A DNA stretch of 64,000 nucleotides from Yersinia massiliensis. Its GTDB lineage: Bacteria > Pseudomonadota > Gammaproteobacteria > Enterobacterales > Enterobacteriaceae. The stretch covers positions 4,712,001 to 4,776,000 of the forward strand of contig NZ_CP028487.1 of assembly GCF_003048255.1 (NCBI RefSeq), read 5' to 3'. Shown piece by piece: positions 31,418-41,046 of the stretch (positions within the stretch are counted from its first letter, which is position 1; each line of letters begins with the position of its first letter). The notes under the pieces are model-generated. The model made no database searches. It worked only from the letters and a program-made list of their open reading frames with translations, and was not told the DNA's origin. The position numbers and the translations under genes are program-made.

Positions 31418-32299
31418 ATGGATTTACGTGACCTAAAATTGTTCCTGCATTTAGCTGAAAGCCGCCATTTTGGCCGCACCGCTAAAGCCATGCACGTCAG
31501 TCCCTCGACCCTTTCACGCCAGATCCAGCGCTTGGAAGAGACCATCGGCCAGCCACTTTTTTTGCGCGACAATCGCACCGTGCAACTGACCGATGCAGGC
31601 ACTCAATTAAAGGCTTTTGCACAGCAGACATTGCTCCAATACCAGCAATTGCGCCATGCTTTGGGCCAACATGGGCCATCACTGAGTGGAGAGTTACGGC
31701 TTTTTTGTTCTGTCACGGCAGCTTATAGCCACTTACCGCCCATTCTCGATCGCTTTCGGGCTCGTCACCCACTGGTTGAAATCAAGCTCACGACCGGTGA
31801 TGCGGCTGATGCTGTCGATAAGGTGCAATCTAATGAGGCTGATCTTGGGATTGCAGGCCGCCCTGAAGTCCTCCCCAGCAGTGTGGCATTTACCCAGATT
31901 GGTGAAATTCCGTTAGTGCTGATTGCACCTGCGCTGCCTTGCGCGGTGCGATCTCAGGTATCCGTCGATCAGCCCGATTGGGCTAACATCCCGTTTATAT
32001 TGCCGGAGCATGGCCCCTCGCGAAAACGTATCGATTTATGGTTTCGTCGCCAGCGCATCGCTAACCCATTAATTTATGCAACCGTCTCTGGTCATGAGGC
32101 GATTGTGTCGATGGTCGCATTGGGCTGCGGCGTAGCATTAATCCCGTCAGTCGTGGTGGATAATAGCCCCGAACCGGTACGCAATCGTATTTCGCTGCTG
32201 GATGATGTCTCACTGGTGGAGCCATTTGAATTGGGTGTTTGCGTGACGAAAAAACGGCTCAATGAGCCGTTGATAGAAGCGTTCTGGGGGCTGTTGTAA
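31418..32299 (+). CDS. ilvY: IlvY, LysR-type activator of ilvC
   Basis: This transcriptional regulator represses itself and activates ilvC when inducer substrate is present. It has 293 residues (E. coli 297). The winged helix-turn-helix is at the N-terminus (FLHLAESRHFGRTAKAMHVS, then PSTLSRQIQRLEE); the C-terminal effector domain includes GELRLFCSVTAAYSHLPPIL and MVALGCGVALIPSVV. I start at the second of two adjacent ATG codons (MDLRDLK), matching E. coli. Codons for KKRLNEPL near the 3' end also read, on the other strand, as an intrinsic terminator (32249-32269). Confidence 0.95.
   Translation: MDLRDLKLFLHLAESRHFGRTAKAMHVSPSTLSRQIQRLEETIGQPLFLRDNRTVQLTDAGTQLKAFAQQTLLQYQQLRHALGQHGPSLSGELRLFCSVTAAYSHLPPILDRFRARHPLVEIKLTTGDAADAVDKVQSNEADLGIAGRPEVLPSSVAFTQIGEIPLVLIAPALPCAVRSQVSVDQPDWANIPFILPEHGPSRKRIDLWFRRQRIANPLIYATVSGHEAIVSMVALGCGVALIPSVVVDNSPEPVRNRISLLDDVSLVEPFELGVCVTKKRLNEPLIEAFWGLL
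32249..32269 (-). terminator. Minus-strand terminator inside ilvY; left copy of a 21-bp direct repeat
   Basis: On the minus strand, CGGCTCATTGAGCCG is followed by TTTTTT: a strong hairpin with a U-run. It lies 63 bases past the stop of the minus-strand gene at 32332-34092 and inside the ilvY coding sequence. The same 21 bases occur at 34398-34418, 65 bases past the ilvA stop. In genomes without the intervening gene, this copy could itself have ended ilvA transcription. Confidence 0.8.
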
Positions 32300-32331
32300 T
32301 TGAACTCAGCCGTGGTAGATCTGAAAATTGT

Positions 32332-34092
32332 TTATACCGGCGCTACCAGCGTATTCGACTTCATTGCGGGAATAAAATGAGTATCTACCGACGTTGGTAC
32401 ACCCTCATTGAGGTCAAAGCCATTCATCGAGCTCATCAAATAATCTAACGTCTCATACTGATGCTCTAGATGACGATGTTCCCCATCGTGCCCACTAGTG
32501 TCACTAAAGTCTTTAGTCTTATGTCCATCGGCTTTATATTCGCCTCCAGAACAGAAAGTCAGAACACCATCTGAATTAAATTCTTGCGTTGATTGATTTT
32601 GGGAAAGCAGTTTTCCATCAGGGCTATAGTTAAAGTCATAGCTATCAATGACTTTGACGATCAATTTGCCATCATAGCCAAACTCTTGAATCTCTTCGGC
32701 TAGGTAAGTTCTGCTATTAGCGGAATTAACTTCTTCACTTATCGTAATACTCTTAAATTTAACGTCATTATCGTCATATACATTTTTAATTCTTTCGATA
32801 AGAGTGCTATCAACACCAGGTGTTACTTTTCTTGTAAGCGTTTCGGTTGTTTGCTCATGATATTTTTGCGTTGCTGTCGTATGTTCAGTCACTTTATTTT
32901 CAGAACTAGAAATTGACTCTTTTGCCGGGTTACTAACCAACTCCCCTGCATGGTTATACTTATTTTGAATGTTAGATATTAGATCGCCATTAGAATTAAA
33001 TTCTTTGCGTATTTCAGTTGAGCCCATAATCTGACCTTTAGCGTCATTAGTGCGGTGGTACTCATATGACGACTGTAACTTACGACTAGAATCATCGTGA
33101 GTGTGAGTTATCTCAACCGCATCTATTTCAACGCCATTAGCATCGTAAGTATATATATTTTCCTGATAAGTCAGCCCATGGTGAGTGAGACTCACTTTTT
33201 CCACTTTTGACTTTAACTTACCAAATGAATCAAATTCTTGAGATATCCTTGTAGATTCATTACCACAAGTTGTATCGCTGTAAATTAAATTACCTGAAAT
33301 ATCAAAATCACTGTCAATAACCTTAAATTCATTGTCATTATTTAAATCTTGTTCGGAAGAATAAAACTCCTCACAAACATTATATGAAACCCCATCTGCA
33401 TTAAATGATTTTGATAGAATCACAATCTCAACTAGCTCGTCATTATTATGATATTTTCTTTCTTCATAACGAATATCCCCATCCCCTCCACTATTATTAA
33501 TATACTTTCTTTTGGAAAAAGAAATCAATTCTTCCTTGCCATCATAATGTTTAATTTCACTATAAGTTATCTTGTTATCAATGTTAAGTGTATTATCTTG
33601 CTTATTTATTGCAATTAAAATCCCGTTACTATATAGAAATGAGTGCTCAATTAAAATGTTTCCTTTCTGATCAAAAAACTGCTCTTTTTCGTTCAAAATA
33701 CCACCACTTGAATTAAGTGTTTTTTCAGTTTTAAGGACTACATATCCACCTCCATATTGACACTCTGATACTCTAGTTATGGCGGACTTACCACGCCCAG
33801 TGATGACATGCTCTTTACGTTTAGTTAACTCTCCAGATGCATTATAAGTCGAATCATCACGTTCAGTTATCGCGCCTCCTTTATTACGGATAAAGTTGGT
33901 AACGATCTTTGAAGTTGTTTTATCTTTTTTGTTATAAGCCATTCGCTCACGCCAAATCAACTTACCTTTACCATCAAACTTATCTCGCAATACATCACCA
34001 TTTTTATCTTTACTTTTTTTAATCGGCAGGCCATCCAAATTAATGTCATCGCGACTAATGGTATGACTGTCGTAAGTATTTTTATCATTCAT
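32332..34092 (-). CDS. Repeat-rich protein of unknown function, inserted in the ilv locus
   Basis: I do not recognise this 586-residue protein. It is acidic, polar, rich in Asn, Asp, Ser and Glu, with no signal peptide or membrane segment. It is built of degenerate repeats of roughly 25-40 residues of the type Phe/Tyr-Asp/Asn-x-x-Gly-x-Leu, for example EFDSFGKLKSK, EFNSNGDLISN, YNHAGELVSN, EFGYDGKLIVK and EFNSDGVLTF. This recalls YD/RHS-type beta-strand repeats without their strict consensus. The C-terminus (LMSSMNGFDLNEG, then ending NTLVAPV) is not repetitive. ATG 34092 has AGGTG upstream; the frame is open to a GTG at 34158. Low G+C and the interrupted ilvY-ilvA neighbourhood suggest acquisition. 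Confidence 0.75.
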   Translation of the reverse strand: MNDKNTYDSHTISRDDINLDGLPIKKSKDKNGDVLRDKFDGKGKLIWRERMAYNKKDKTTSKIVTNFIRNKGGAITERDDSTYNASGELTKRKEHVITGRGKSAITRVSECQYGGGYVVLKTEKTLNSSGGILNEKEQFFDQKGNILIEHSFLYSNGILIAINKQDNTLNIDNKITYSEIKHYDGKEELISFSKRKYINNSGGDGDIRYEERKYHNNDELVEIVILSKSFNADGVSYNVCEEFYSSEQDLNNDNEFKVIDSDFDISGNLIYSDTTCGNESTRISQEFDSFGKLKSKVEKVSLTHHGLTYQENIYTYDANGVEIDAVEITHTHDDSSRKLQSSYEYHRTNDAKGQIMGSTEIRKEFNSNGDLISNIQNKYNHAGELVSNPAKESISSSENKVTEHTTATQKYHEQTTETLTRKVTPGVDSTLIERIKNVYDDNDVKFKSITISEEVNSANSRTYLAEEIQEFGYDGKLIVKVIDSYDFNYSPDGKLLSQNQSTQEFNSDGVLTFCSGGEYKADGHKTKDFSDTSGHDGEHRHLEHQYETLDYLMSSMNGFDLNEGVPTSVDTHFIPAMKSNTLVAPV

Positions 34093-34482
34093 AGAGACAC
34101 CTATATTATTTATAAGATTAAAATAATTTATTTTATGATTATATTTATCTAAGGTCACAATAAGTAAAAGTGATGATAACTTATATCTAATGAAAAATTA
34201 TCGAGTGCACTTAGACGCTGACAATGTTATCTCTAGATAACTGACAACATGAGAATTAATAAGAAAGTAAACGAAATTACATATTGAACAAGAAAACATA
34301 ATGACAGTTAACCTCAAAATATTTATTTTATATTCCATCTATCATTAATATCATCGTAAATAATTCACAGACTTATATAACTTGAATGAGACTCATAAAA
34401 AAACGGCTCAATGAGCCGCTAGATAAAATGATTTAAGCCCTCTATCGATCATGAGATATGAGAGCCCGTTGCAATATAATTG
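34093..34482 (-). other. A+T-rich spacer upstream of the repeat protein gene
   Basis: These 390 bases hold no gene. They include the presumed promoter and leader of the 586-residue protein gene and, at the ilvA end, the ilvA terminator. The DNA is strongly A+T-rich, like the gene. No regulator site was recognised. Confidence 0.6.
34398..34418 (-). terminator. Terminator of the ilvLGMEDA operon; right copy of the 21-bp direct repeat
   Basis: On the minus strand CGGCTCATTGAGCCG is followed by seven T residues, 65 bases after the ilvA stop: a typical intrinsic terminator. The hairpin and six of the T residues are identical to 32249-32269 inside ilvY. The two copies bracket the 586-residue protein gene. 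Confidence 0.88.
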
Positions 34483-36027
34483 CTAACCCGCCAAGAAAAA
34501 CTTAAATGCGGGGTTATTTGTTTCGTCATGGCAGTCATAGCCTAACGCAGCAAGATGTTGCTCAAATTGCGGTTCAGATGACGACAACTCAAACCCTGCC
34601 AATACTCGACCGAAATCGGTACCGTGGCTACGATAATGGAAGAGAGAAATATTCCAGTGTGTGCCCAAGGTATGCAGGAATTTCAGCAATGCACCCGGTG
34701 ACTCAGGGAATTCAAAACTGTACAGGCGCTCACGCAATGGTTTTGACGGGCGGCCCCCCACCATATAACGCACATGGAGTTTCGCCATTTCGTCATCAGA
34801 CAAATCCACTACCTGATAACCTTTTTCCTGCAACTCGGCGAGGATCTCTGCCCGCTCCGCATAACCGCGCGTCAAACGCACCCCGACAAAAATGCAGGCG
34901 TTGTCTGCGTCAGCGTAACGGTAGTTAAACTCCGTCACTGAACGGCCACCTAGCAATTCGCAAAAACGTAGGAAGCTGCCTTTTTGCTCAGGAATAGTGA
35001 CAGCCAGCAGTGCTTCGCGCTGTTCACCCAGTTCACAACGCTCAGACACATAACGTAAACCGTGGAAGTTAACGTTAGCGCCAGAAAGTACATGGGCTAA
35101 GCGCTCACCTTTAATATTGTGCTGCTGCACATATTTTTTCAGGCCCGCCAGTGCCAAGGCACCGGAGGGTTCTGCGATAGCACGCACATCTTCAAATAAA
35201 TCTTTGACCGCTGCACAGATAGCATCACTGTCGACCGTGATCACTTCGTCCAGATATTCCTGGCACAGACGGAAAGGTTCATCACCGATACGCTTCACCG
35301 CCACACCTTCAGCAAACAGCCCAACACGGGCCAGATCGACCGGTTTACCTGCATCTAACGCTGCGCGTAAACAGGCCGAATCTTCCGCTTCGACGCCGAT
35401 AACTTTAATCTGCGGCATGAGCTGTTTGATCAGCACGGCTACCCCTGCCACCAGCCCACCGCCGCCGACCGGAACAAACACCCGATCAAGATGTGCATCT
35501 TGCTGGAGTAATTCCATTGCCAGTGTTCCCTGCCCTGCAATCACGGCTGGGTGATCAAAAGGGGGAATGAAGGTATAGCCCTGCTGTTGAGATAGTGCGA
35601 TAGCTTTGCCTTTGGCTTCATCAAAATTGGCACCGAACAACAGCACTTCACCACCAAAGTTACGCACCGCATCCACTTTGATGTCGGCAGTCGCGACTGG
35701 CATCACAATCAACGCTTTGATGCCTAGCTTGCTGGCTGAGAGCGCCACACCCTGCGCATGGTTACCCGCAGAAGCGGTAATCACACCACAAGCTTTCTGC
35801 TCTTCAGTCAGGCTCGCCAGCATCGCATAAGCTCCACGCAGCTTAAAGCTATGCACCGGTTGCCGGTCTTCCCGCTTCACCAAAATGGTATTACCCAAGC
35901 GAGACGAGATTTTTTCCATCGCTTGCAGTGGGGTGACTTGCGCCACCTCATACACCGGCGCGCGAAGTATCGCACGCAGATATTCTGCCCCACAGGGGGC
36001 AGCGGATAAGGGTTGTGATACCGCCAT
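34483..36027 (-). CDS. ilvA: IlvA, biosynthetic threonine deaminase
   Basis: This PLP enzyme turns threonine into 2-oxobutyrate and ammonia, the committed step to isoleucine, and is inhibited by isoleucine. It is 514 residues, the E. coli length. The PLP lysine lies in VHSFKLRGAYAML (around residue 62), and the phosphate loop is VGGGGLVAGVAV (around 188-199). Two ACT-like regulatory domains follow (EQKGSFLRFCELLGG and EFPESPGALLKFLHTLG), marking the biosynthetic rather than catabolic enzyme. It starts 5 bases after ilvD. Confidence 0.97.
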   Translation of the reverse strand: MAVSQPLSAAPCGAEYLRAILRAPVYEVAQVTPLQAMEKISSRLGNTILVKREDRQPVHSFKLRGAYAMLASLTEEQKACGVITASAGNHAQGVALSASKLGIKALIVMPVATADIKVDAVRNFGGEVLLFGANFDEAKGKAIALSQQQGYTFIPPFDHPAVIAGQGTLAMELLQQDAHLDRVFVPVGGGGLVAGVAVLIKQLMPQIKVIGVEAEDSACLRAALDAGKPVDLARVGLFAEGVAVKRIGDEPFRLCQEYLDEVITVDSDAICAAVKDLFEDVRAIAEPSGALALAGLKKYVQQHNIKGERLAHVLSGANVNFHGLRYVSERCELGEQREALLAVTIPEQKGSFLRFCELLGGRSVTEFNYRYADADNACIFVGVRLTRGYAERAEILAELQEKGYQVVDLSDDEMAKLHVRYMVGGRPSKPLRERLYSFEFPESPGALLKFLHTLGTHWNISLFHYRSHGTDFGRVLAGFELSSSEPQFEQHLAALGYDCHDETNNPAFKFFLAG

Positions 36028-36032
36028 GGGGA

Positions 36033-37883
36033 TTAGCCTCCCAGCTTACTTTTGTCGCGCACAGCACCTTTGTCCGCGCTGGTCGCCAATAAGGCATAAG
36101 CGCGCAGTGCATAAGAAACCTGACGTTCGCGGGCTTTCGGTGACCATGCAGCAGCGCCACGGGCCTCTTCAGTTTCACGACGAGCAGCCAGCTCAGACTC
36201 ACTCACATCCAATACGATGCCACGGCTCGGAATATCAATATTGATAAAGTCGCCATCCTGCACCAAGCCAATCAAGCCGCCACTGGCCGCTTCTGGCGAA
36301 ACGTGACCGATAGACAACCCTGATGTGCCGCCAGAGAAGCGACCGTCCGTCAATAATGCGCAGCTCTTGCCTAACCCCATGGATTTCAGATAAGTGGTTG
36401 GATAGAGCATTTCCTGCATCCCCGGCCCACCTTTTGGCCCTTCGTAGCGGATAACGACCACATCACCGGCCACGACTTTGCCACCAAGAATCGCTTCTAC
36501 CGCCGCATCTTGGCTCTCGTACACTTTAGCTGGGCCGCGGAAGATCAAACTCTCTTTATCCACACCCGCGGTTTTAACGATACTGCCATTTTCGGCAATA
36601 TTGCCGTACAACACGGCTAAGCCGCCATCTTGGCTGTAGGCATGTTCACGGGTACGAATACAGCCGTCTTCACGATCAGTGTCCAGTGATGGGAAACGGC
36701 AATCTTGCGAGAACGCTTTCGTGGTGCGGATACCCGCGGGACCTGCGGCGTACATCTGCTTCACGCCTTCGTCTTTGGTCAGCATCACATCATAGGTGTC
36801 CAACGTTTGGGTCAACGTCAGCCCTAAAACGTTTTTCACTTCTCGATTCAGCAGGTTTGCACGATCAAGCTCGCCTAAAATCCCCATCACCCCACCCGCA
36901 CGGTGTACGTCTTCCATATGGTATTTCTGTGTGCTCGGCGCGACTTTACACAAATGCGGGACTTGGCGGGATAAGCGGTCAATATCGCTAATATCGAAAT
37001 CAACATCGCCTTCCTGCGCCGCGGCCAGTAAGTGCAACACGGTGTTGGTTGAGCCGCCCATCGCGATATCCAGCGTCATGGCGTTTTCGAATGCCGCTTT
37101 ATTGGCGATGCTGCGCGGCAAGGCAGTGATATCATCTTGCTCGTAATAACGTTTGGTCAGCGCAACAATATGCTGACCGGCATTGATGAACAGCTGCTTA
37201 CGGTCAGCATGAGTCGCCAGTAGTGAACCGTTACCCGGCAAGGCCAAGCCCAGCGCTTCATTTAGGCAGTTCATGGAGTTCGCGGTAAACATCCCTGAGC
37301 AAGAGCCGCAGGTTGGACAGGCTGAGCGCTCGATTTGCTCACTGTCGGCATCACTGACATTAGGGTTCGCCCCCTGAATCATGGCATCCACCAGATCCAA
37401 CTTAATGATTTTATCCGACAGCTTGGTTTTGCCTGCTTCCATTGGGCCGCCGGACACAAAGATCACGGGGATATTCAGTCGCAGAGAGGCCATCAGCATC
37501 CCTGGGGTGATTTTGTCGCAGTTAGAGATACACACCATGGCATCCGCACAGTGGGCGTTCACCATGTACTCAACGGAATCGGCGATCAATTCACGCGAAG
37601 GCAGGGAGTAGAGCATGCCGCCGTGGCCCATCGCGATCCCATCATCCACCGCTATGGTGTTGAACTCTTTCGCCACGCCACCAGAAGCTTCAATTTGCTC
37701 CGCGACCAACTTGCCTAAGTCACGCAAATGAACGTGGCCCGGGACAAACTGGGTAAATGAGTTAACCACTGCAATAATCGGTTTGCCGAAGTCATCATCG
37801 GTCATACCGGTAGCGCGCCACAGTGCGCGGGCGCCCGCCATATTGCGGCCATGGGTGGTGGTATGGGAACGGTACTTTGGCAT
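36033..37883 (-). CDS. ilvD: IlvD, dihydroxy-acid dehydratase
   Basis: This iron-sulfur enzyme dehydrates dihydroxy acids to 2-oxo acids, the third common step of valine and isoleucine synthesis. It has 616 residues, as in E. coli. Cluster cysteines lie in [16 protein letters not shown] (around 122) and [18 protein letters not shown] (around 195). [20 protein letters not shown] is the C-terminal active-site signature. It is co-transcribed with ilvA (5-base gap). A 158-base spacer with tandem repeats separates it from ilvE. Confidence 0.97.
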   Translation of the reverse strand: MPKYRSHTTTHGRNMAGARALWRATGMTDDDFGKPIIAVVNSFTQFVPGHVHLRDLGKLVAEQIEASGGVAKEFNTIAVDDGIAMGHGGMLYSLPSRELIADSVEYMVNAHCADAMVCISNCDKITPGMLMASLRLNIPVIFVSGGPMEAGKTKLSDKIIKLDLVDAMIQGANPNVSDADSEQIERSACPTCGSCSGMFTANSMNCLNEALGLALPGNGSLLATHADRKQLFINAGQHIVALTKRYYEQDDITALPRSIANKAAFENAMTLDIAMGGSTNTVLHLLAAAQEGDVDFDISDIDRLSRQVPHLCKVAPSTQKYHMEDVHRAGGVMGILGELDRANLLNREVKNVLGLTLTQTLDTYDVMLTKDEGVKQMYAAGPAGIRTTKAFSQDCRFPSLDTDREDGCIRTREHAYSQDGGLAVLYGNIAENGSIVKTAGVDKESLIFRGPAKVYESQDAAVEAILGGKVVAGDVVVIRYEGPKGGPGMQEMLYPTTYLKSMGLGKSCALLTDGRFSGGTSGLSIGHVSPEAASGGLIGLVQDGDFINIDIPSRGIVLDVSESELAARRETEEARGAAAWSPKARERQVSYALRAYALLATSADKGAVRDKSKLGG

Positions 37884-37926
37884 TGTCTCTTTACTCCGCT
37901 TTTTTTATTTTGCACATCAATTCGGT

Positions 37927-38002
37927 GTTGCAAATAATGGGTTGTGTTACAAATAATTGATTGTGATGCAAATAGTCTGTCATGTTGCGAATAACCTGTG
38001 TC
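37927..38002. repeat. Four tandem 19-bp repeats in the ilvE-ilvD spacer
   Basis: Units are 37927-37945, 37946-37964, 37965-37983 and 37984-38002, directly abutting. Consensus is about GTTGCAAATAATTGRTTGT; later units are more diverged. A degenerate fifth unit may precede (about 37908-37926). The array fills most of the spacer inside the ilv operon. I know no named family that it matches. Confidence 0.8.
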
Positions 38003-38028
38003 GCAAGTGGCGAACGAACCACTTGCGA
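38001..38028 (-). repeat. Perfect 10-bp stem-loop after ilvE
   Basis: TCGCAAGTGG (38001-38010) and CCACTTGCGA (38019-38028) pair around an 8-base loop, 13 bases past the ilvE stop. There is no T-run on the minus strand, so it is more likely an mRNA stability or processing element than a full terminator. Confidence 0.65.
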
Positions 38029-38041
38029 TGTCTGCTAGCAA

Positions 38042-38983
38042 TTACTTCGCTGATGAGTCGGGGTAGACTTGATCCAACCAACCCCATTTGTCTTCAGTCT
38101 CACCAGTGAACAAGCCAAAGAACGCCTGTTGAATCTTGCCGGTAATTGGGCCACGTTTACCGATACCCACCTGAATACCATCTACGCTGCGCACGGGTGT
38201 AATTTCAGCCGCAGTACCGGACATGAAGACTTCATCCGCCAAGTAGAGAGATTCACGTGATAACACTTGCTCACGCACTTCCAGCCCCATATCTTTCGCC
38301 AATTTGATGATGGCGTCGCGGGTAATCCCCGGCAGGGCAGAAGAGGTAAACGGCGGCGTAAACAAGATGCCATCTTTAACTTCAAACAGGTTCTCACCGG
38401 CACCTTCAGATAGGAAGCCGTGGATATCCAGCGCAATCCCTTCCTGATAGCCATGACGACGTGCTTCACTGCCCACCAGCAAGGAAGAAAGGTAGTTACC
38501 ACCGGCTTTCGCGGCCGTTGGGATCGTGTTAGGTGCGACACGGTTCCATGAGGACACCATGGCGTCAATGCCTTGCTCCAGCGCTTCTGGCCCCAGATAA
38601 GCTCCCCACGGGAATGCCGCAATAATGACATCGGTCTTATAGCCGTCTGGCGGATTGACGCCCATCCCTACATCACCGATAAACACTAATGGGCGGATAT
38701 AGGCGCTGGTCAAATTATTTTTACGCAGTGTCTCGCGGCAAGCTTCCATCAGCTCATCAACCGACTGAGAGACAGGCATGCGGTAAATTTTGGCTGAATC
38801 ATGTAAGCGTTGCATGTGTTCGCGGTGACGGAAAACAACGGGCCCTTTATGGGAATCGTAGCAACGAACACCTTCGAAGACTGACGTGCCATAGTGTAAC
38901 GCGTGAGACATCACGTGAACTTTCGCCTCTGCCCACGGAACCATCTCACCGTTAAACCAAATGTAATCAGCTTTCTTCGTCAT
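38042..38983 (-). CDS. ilvE: IlvE, branched-chain amino acid aminotransferase
   Basis: This class IV PLP aminotransferase performs the last step of valine, isoleucine and leucine synthesis with glutamate as amino donor. It has 313 residues from ATG 38983 (MTKKADYIWFNGEMV); E. coli has 309. The frame is open 25 codons upstream, overlapping ilvM, but AAGGAAAG precedes the chosen start. The PLP lysine lies in PTAAKAGGNYLSSLLVGSEA (around 160), and the class IV signature is ISEGAGENLF-like (LSEGAGENLFEVKDG). It follows ilvM by 22 bases. Confidence 0.96.
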   Translation of the reverse strand: MTKKADYIWFNGEMVPWAEAKVHVMSHALHYGTSVFEGVRCYDSHKGPVVFRHREHMQRLHDSAKIYRMPVSQSVDELMEACRETLRKNNLTSAYIRPLVFIGDVGMGVNPPDGYKTDVIIAAFPWGAYLGPEALEQGIDAMVSSWNRVAPNTIPTAAKAGGNYLSSLLVGSEARRHGYQEGIALDIHGFLSEGAGENLFEVKDGILFTPPFTSSALPGITRDAIIKLAKDMGLEVREQVLSRESLYLADEVFMSGTAAEITPVRSVDGIQVGIGKRGPITGKIQQAFFGLFTGETEDKWGWLDQVYPDSSAK

Positions 38984-39005
38984 TCTTTTCTTTCCTTGTC
39001 GCGCA

Positions 39006-39263
39006 TCAGGCGCGTATCTGTAATGAATTGGGTTGTAGGATTTCGACGCAGGCGACATCCATAAGCTTACTCAGCTGAGAAGACAGTAAATCGACAGGCC
39101 GTTGGCTGGCAACGGTCAATTCAATATTAATATTCTCATCATTATTCGTTGGCGACATATTCATAGCACAAACCTGAAAGCCGCGGTGCCGCACAACCCG
39201 CAATACGCGCTCTAACATTTCAGGGCGGAAGCGGGCTTGGATAGAGAGTTGATGTTGTATCAT
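39006..39263 (-). CDS. ilvM: IlvM, acetolactate synthase II small subunit
   Basis: This 85-residue ACT-domain subunit (E. coli 87) pairs with IlvG and is needed for full activity of acetohydroxyacid synthase II. The ACT fold is seen as [22 protein letters not shown], then GFQVCAMNM, then [20 protein letters not shown]. It overlaps ilvG by 4 bases (ATGA), so the two subunits are translationally coupled. Confidence 0.95.
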   Translation of the reverse strand: MIQHQLSIQARFRPEMLERVLRVVRHRGFQVCAMNMSPTNNDENINIELTVASQRPVDLLSSQLSKLMDVACVEILQPNSLQIRA

Positions 39264-40906
39264 GAGATTTTCTCCAGCATGGTTTCATTACCTGCGCCTG
39301 GCGGCACTAACGGCCAAACGTTTTCGAGTTCGTCGATGGAAACCTGGAGCAGATAAGGGCCTTCGCTGTTAAACAGCGCATCCAGGGCGGCGTCGACTTG
39401 GTCTTTGCGGGTGATACGTTGGCCGGGGATATTAAAAGCACTGGCCAGAGTGATGAAATCGGGGTTATCAGAAAGGTTTGTTTCGCTATAACGTCCATCA
39501 AAAAACAGCTGCTGCCACTGTCGAACCATCCCTAATCGCTGGTTATCTAACAACACGATTTTCAGCGGCAACTGTTTTCGTTTTATCGTGCCCAATTCCT
39601 GAACATTCATCATAAACGAGCCATCGCCTGAGACACAGATAACCATATCATCGGGACGGGCCATTTGTGCACCTACCGCTGCGGGCACACCAAAGCCCAT
39701 CGTACCCAAACCACTGGAGGTGATGAAATTCTCAGGGCGGGTAAAGCTCATATGCTGCGCTGTCCACATCTGGTGCTGACCGACATCTGTTGTCACCACG
39801 GTTTGTGGGGCTTTGCGCTCAGAAATTTGCTTCAGTAACAACGGGGCATAAATCGCTTGCCCAGGGTGATCGTAACGCCAGCTATGCTGCTTTTTTAACG
39901 CCATAACTTCATCGCGCCACGGTTGAATACTCAGTGGTTGTTGCAGCGCGGGCAGTAACACTTTCAAATCGCCCTGTAATGCCACGTGTGCCTGACGCAG
40001 TTTGCCTAATTCGGCTGGGTCAATATCCATATGGATAACTTTTGCTTTTGGGGCGAAGGTGTTCAGCTTGCCGGTTACGCGGTCATCAAAACGCGCGCCA
40101 ACCGCAATCAACAAGTCACAATCTTGGACGGCAAAGTTCGCCGCTTTGGTGCCGTGCATCCCCAACATCCCAAGATAGCAGGGGTGCTCAGCATCAGGCG
40201 CGCCCAAACCTTTCAGGGTGGCAACCGTAGGGATATCCGTCGTCTCAATAAAATCACGCAATACAGGTACGGCCTGTGCCATGCCCACACCACCACCGAC
40301 GTACAACATAGGTTTTTTAGCCGTCGCCAGCATATCCCATGCTTGCTGTAACTCAGCGGCAGAATCAACAAGGTATTCTTCAACCGGCATCAGATGCGGG
40401 GTCAGCTCACCCACAGCTAACTGAATGTCTTTAGGAATATCAATTAAAACTGGCCCCGGACGGCCGCTGGTCGCGATGGCAAATGCTTCAGCCATGATAC
40501 CCGGCAGCGCCTCCAGAGACTCAACGAGGAAACTGTGTTTGGTGCAGGCCAGTGACAAGCCTAGTACGTCTATCTCCTGAAAAGCATCGGTGCCAATCAG
40601 AGCAGAACCCACCTGACCGGTGATGGCAATAACAGGAACAGAGTCCAGCAAGGCATCCGCCAAACCGGTGATCAGATTCGTGGCTCCAGGGCCTGAAGTG
40701 GCAATGCACACACCGACTTTACCGGTTGCACGTGCATAACCTATCGCGGCAATTGCAGCACCCTGTTCATGGCGGCAGAGCAAATGCTCGACACCACCAT
40801 CATACAAAGCGTCGTACACGGGCATTATCGCACCACCTGGGTAGCCGAATACCTTATCAACACCCTGCGCACGCAACGCTTGAACCACCCACTGAGCACC
40901 ATTCAT
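39260..40906 (-). CDS. ilvG: IlvG, acetolactate synthase II large subunit (intact)
   Basis: This thiamine-diphosphate enzyme condenses pyruvate with pyruvate or 2-oxobutyrate; isozyme II is the valine-insensitive form. It has 548 residues. The catalytic glutamate lies in [18 protein letters not shown] (around residue 47); the ThDP motif is [19 protein letters not shown], ending [14 protein letters not shown]. The frame is uninterrupted, unlike the well-known frameshifted ilvG of E. coli K-12, so isozyme II should be made. It is the first structural gene after the ilvL attenuator. Confidence 0.97.
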   Translation of the reverse strand: MNGAQWVVQALRAQGVDKVFGYPGGAIMPVYDALYDGGVEHLLCRHEQGAAIAAIGYARATGKVGVCIATSGPGATNLITGLADALLDSVPVIAITGQVGSALIGTDAFQEIDVLGLSLACTKHSFLVESLEALPGIMAEAFAIATSGRPGPVLIDIPKDIQLAVGELTPHLMPVEEYLVDSAAELQQAWDMLATAKKPMLYVGGGVGMAQAVPVLRDFIETTDIPTVATLKGLGAPDAEHPCYLGMLGMHGTKAANFAVQDCDLLIAVGARFDDRVTGKLNTFAPKAKVIHMDIDPAELGKLRQAHVALQGDLKVLLPALQQPLSIQPWRDEVMALKKQHSWRYDHPGQAIYAPLLLKQISERKAPQTVVTTDVGQHQMWTAQHMSFTRPENFITSSGLGTMGFGVPAAVGAQMARPDDMVICVSGDGSFMMNVQELGTIKRKQLPLKIVLLDNQRLGMVRQWQQLFFDGRYSETNLSDNPDFITLASAFNIPGQRITRKDQVDAALDALFNSEGPYLLQVSIDELENVWPLVPPGAGNETMLEKIS

Positions 40907-40990
40907 AGTTATTTCCCCGACCTTTTGCGGGAGGCACAGGATTTTATTCTGTTGTGCATTTTATGTTCCTCGCGTCTTTAACGTAACAAT

Positions 40991-41023
40991 AAAAAAACCC
41001 CCGGACCTTTCGGTGCGGGGGTT
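40991..41023 (-). terminator. ilv attenuator terminator
   Basis: On the minus strand AACCCCCGCACC, a GAAA loop and GGTCCGGGGGTT form a stem followed by a T-run. It lies 24 bases past the ilvL stop and before ilvG. It ends transcription when the leader peptide is translated without stalling. Confidence 0.93.
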
Positions 41024-41046
41024 CTCTTGAGATTAAGGCTTGATTT

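Noticed and set aside
32332..34092. Calling the ilv-locus gene an RHS/YD toxin
   Set aside because: The repeats only loosely resemble YD repeats, and the RHS core and a recognisable toxin tip are missing; left as unknown.
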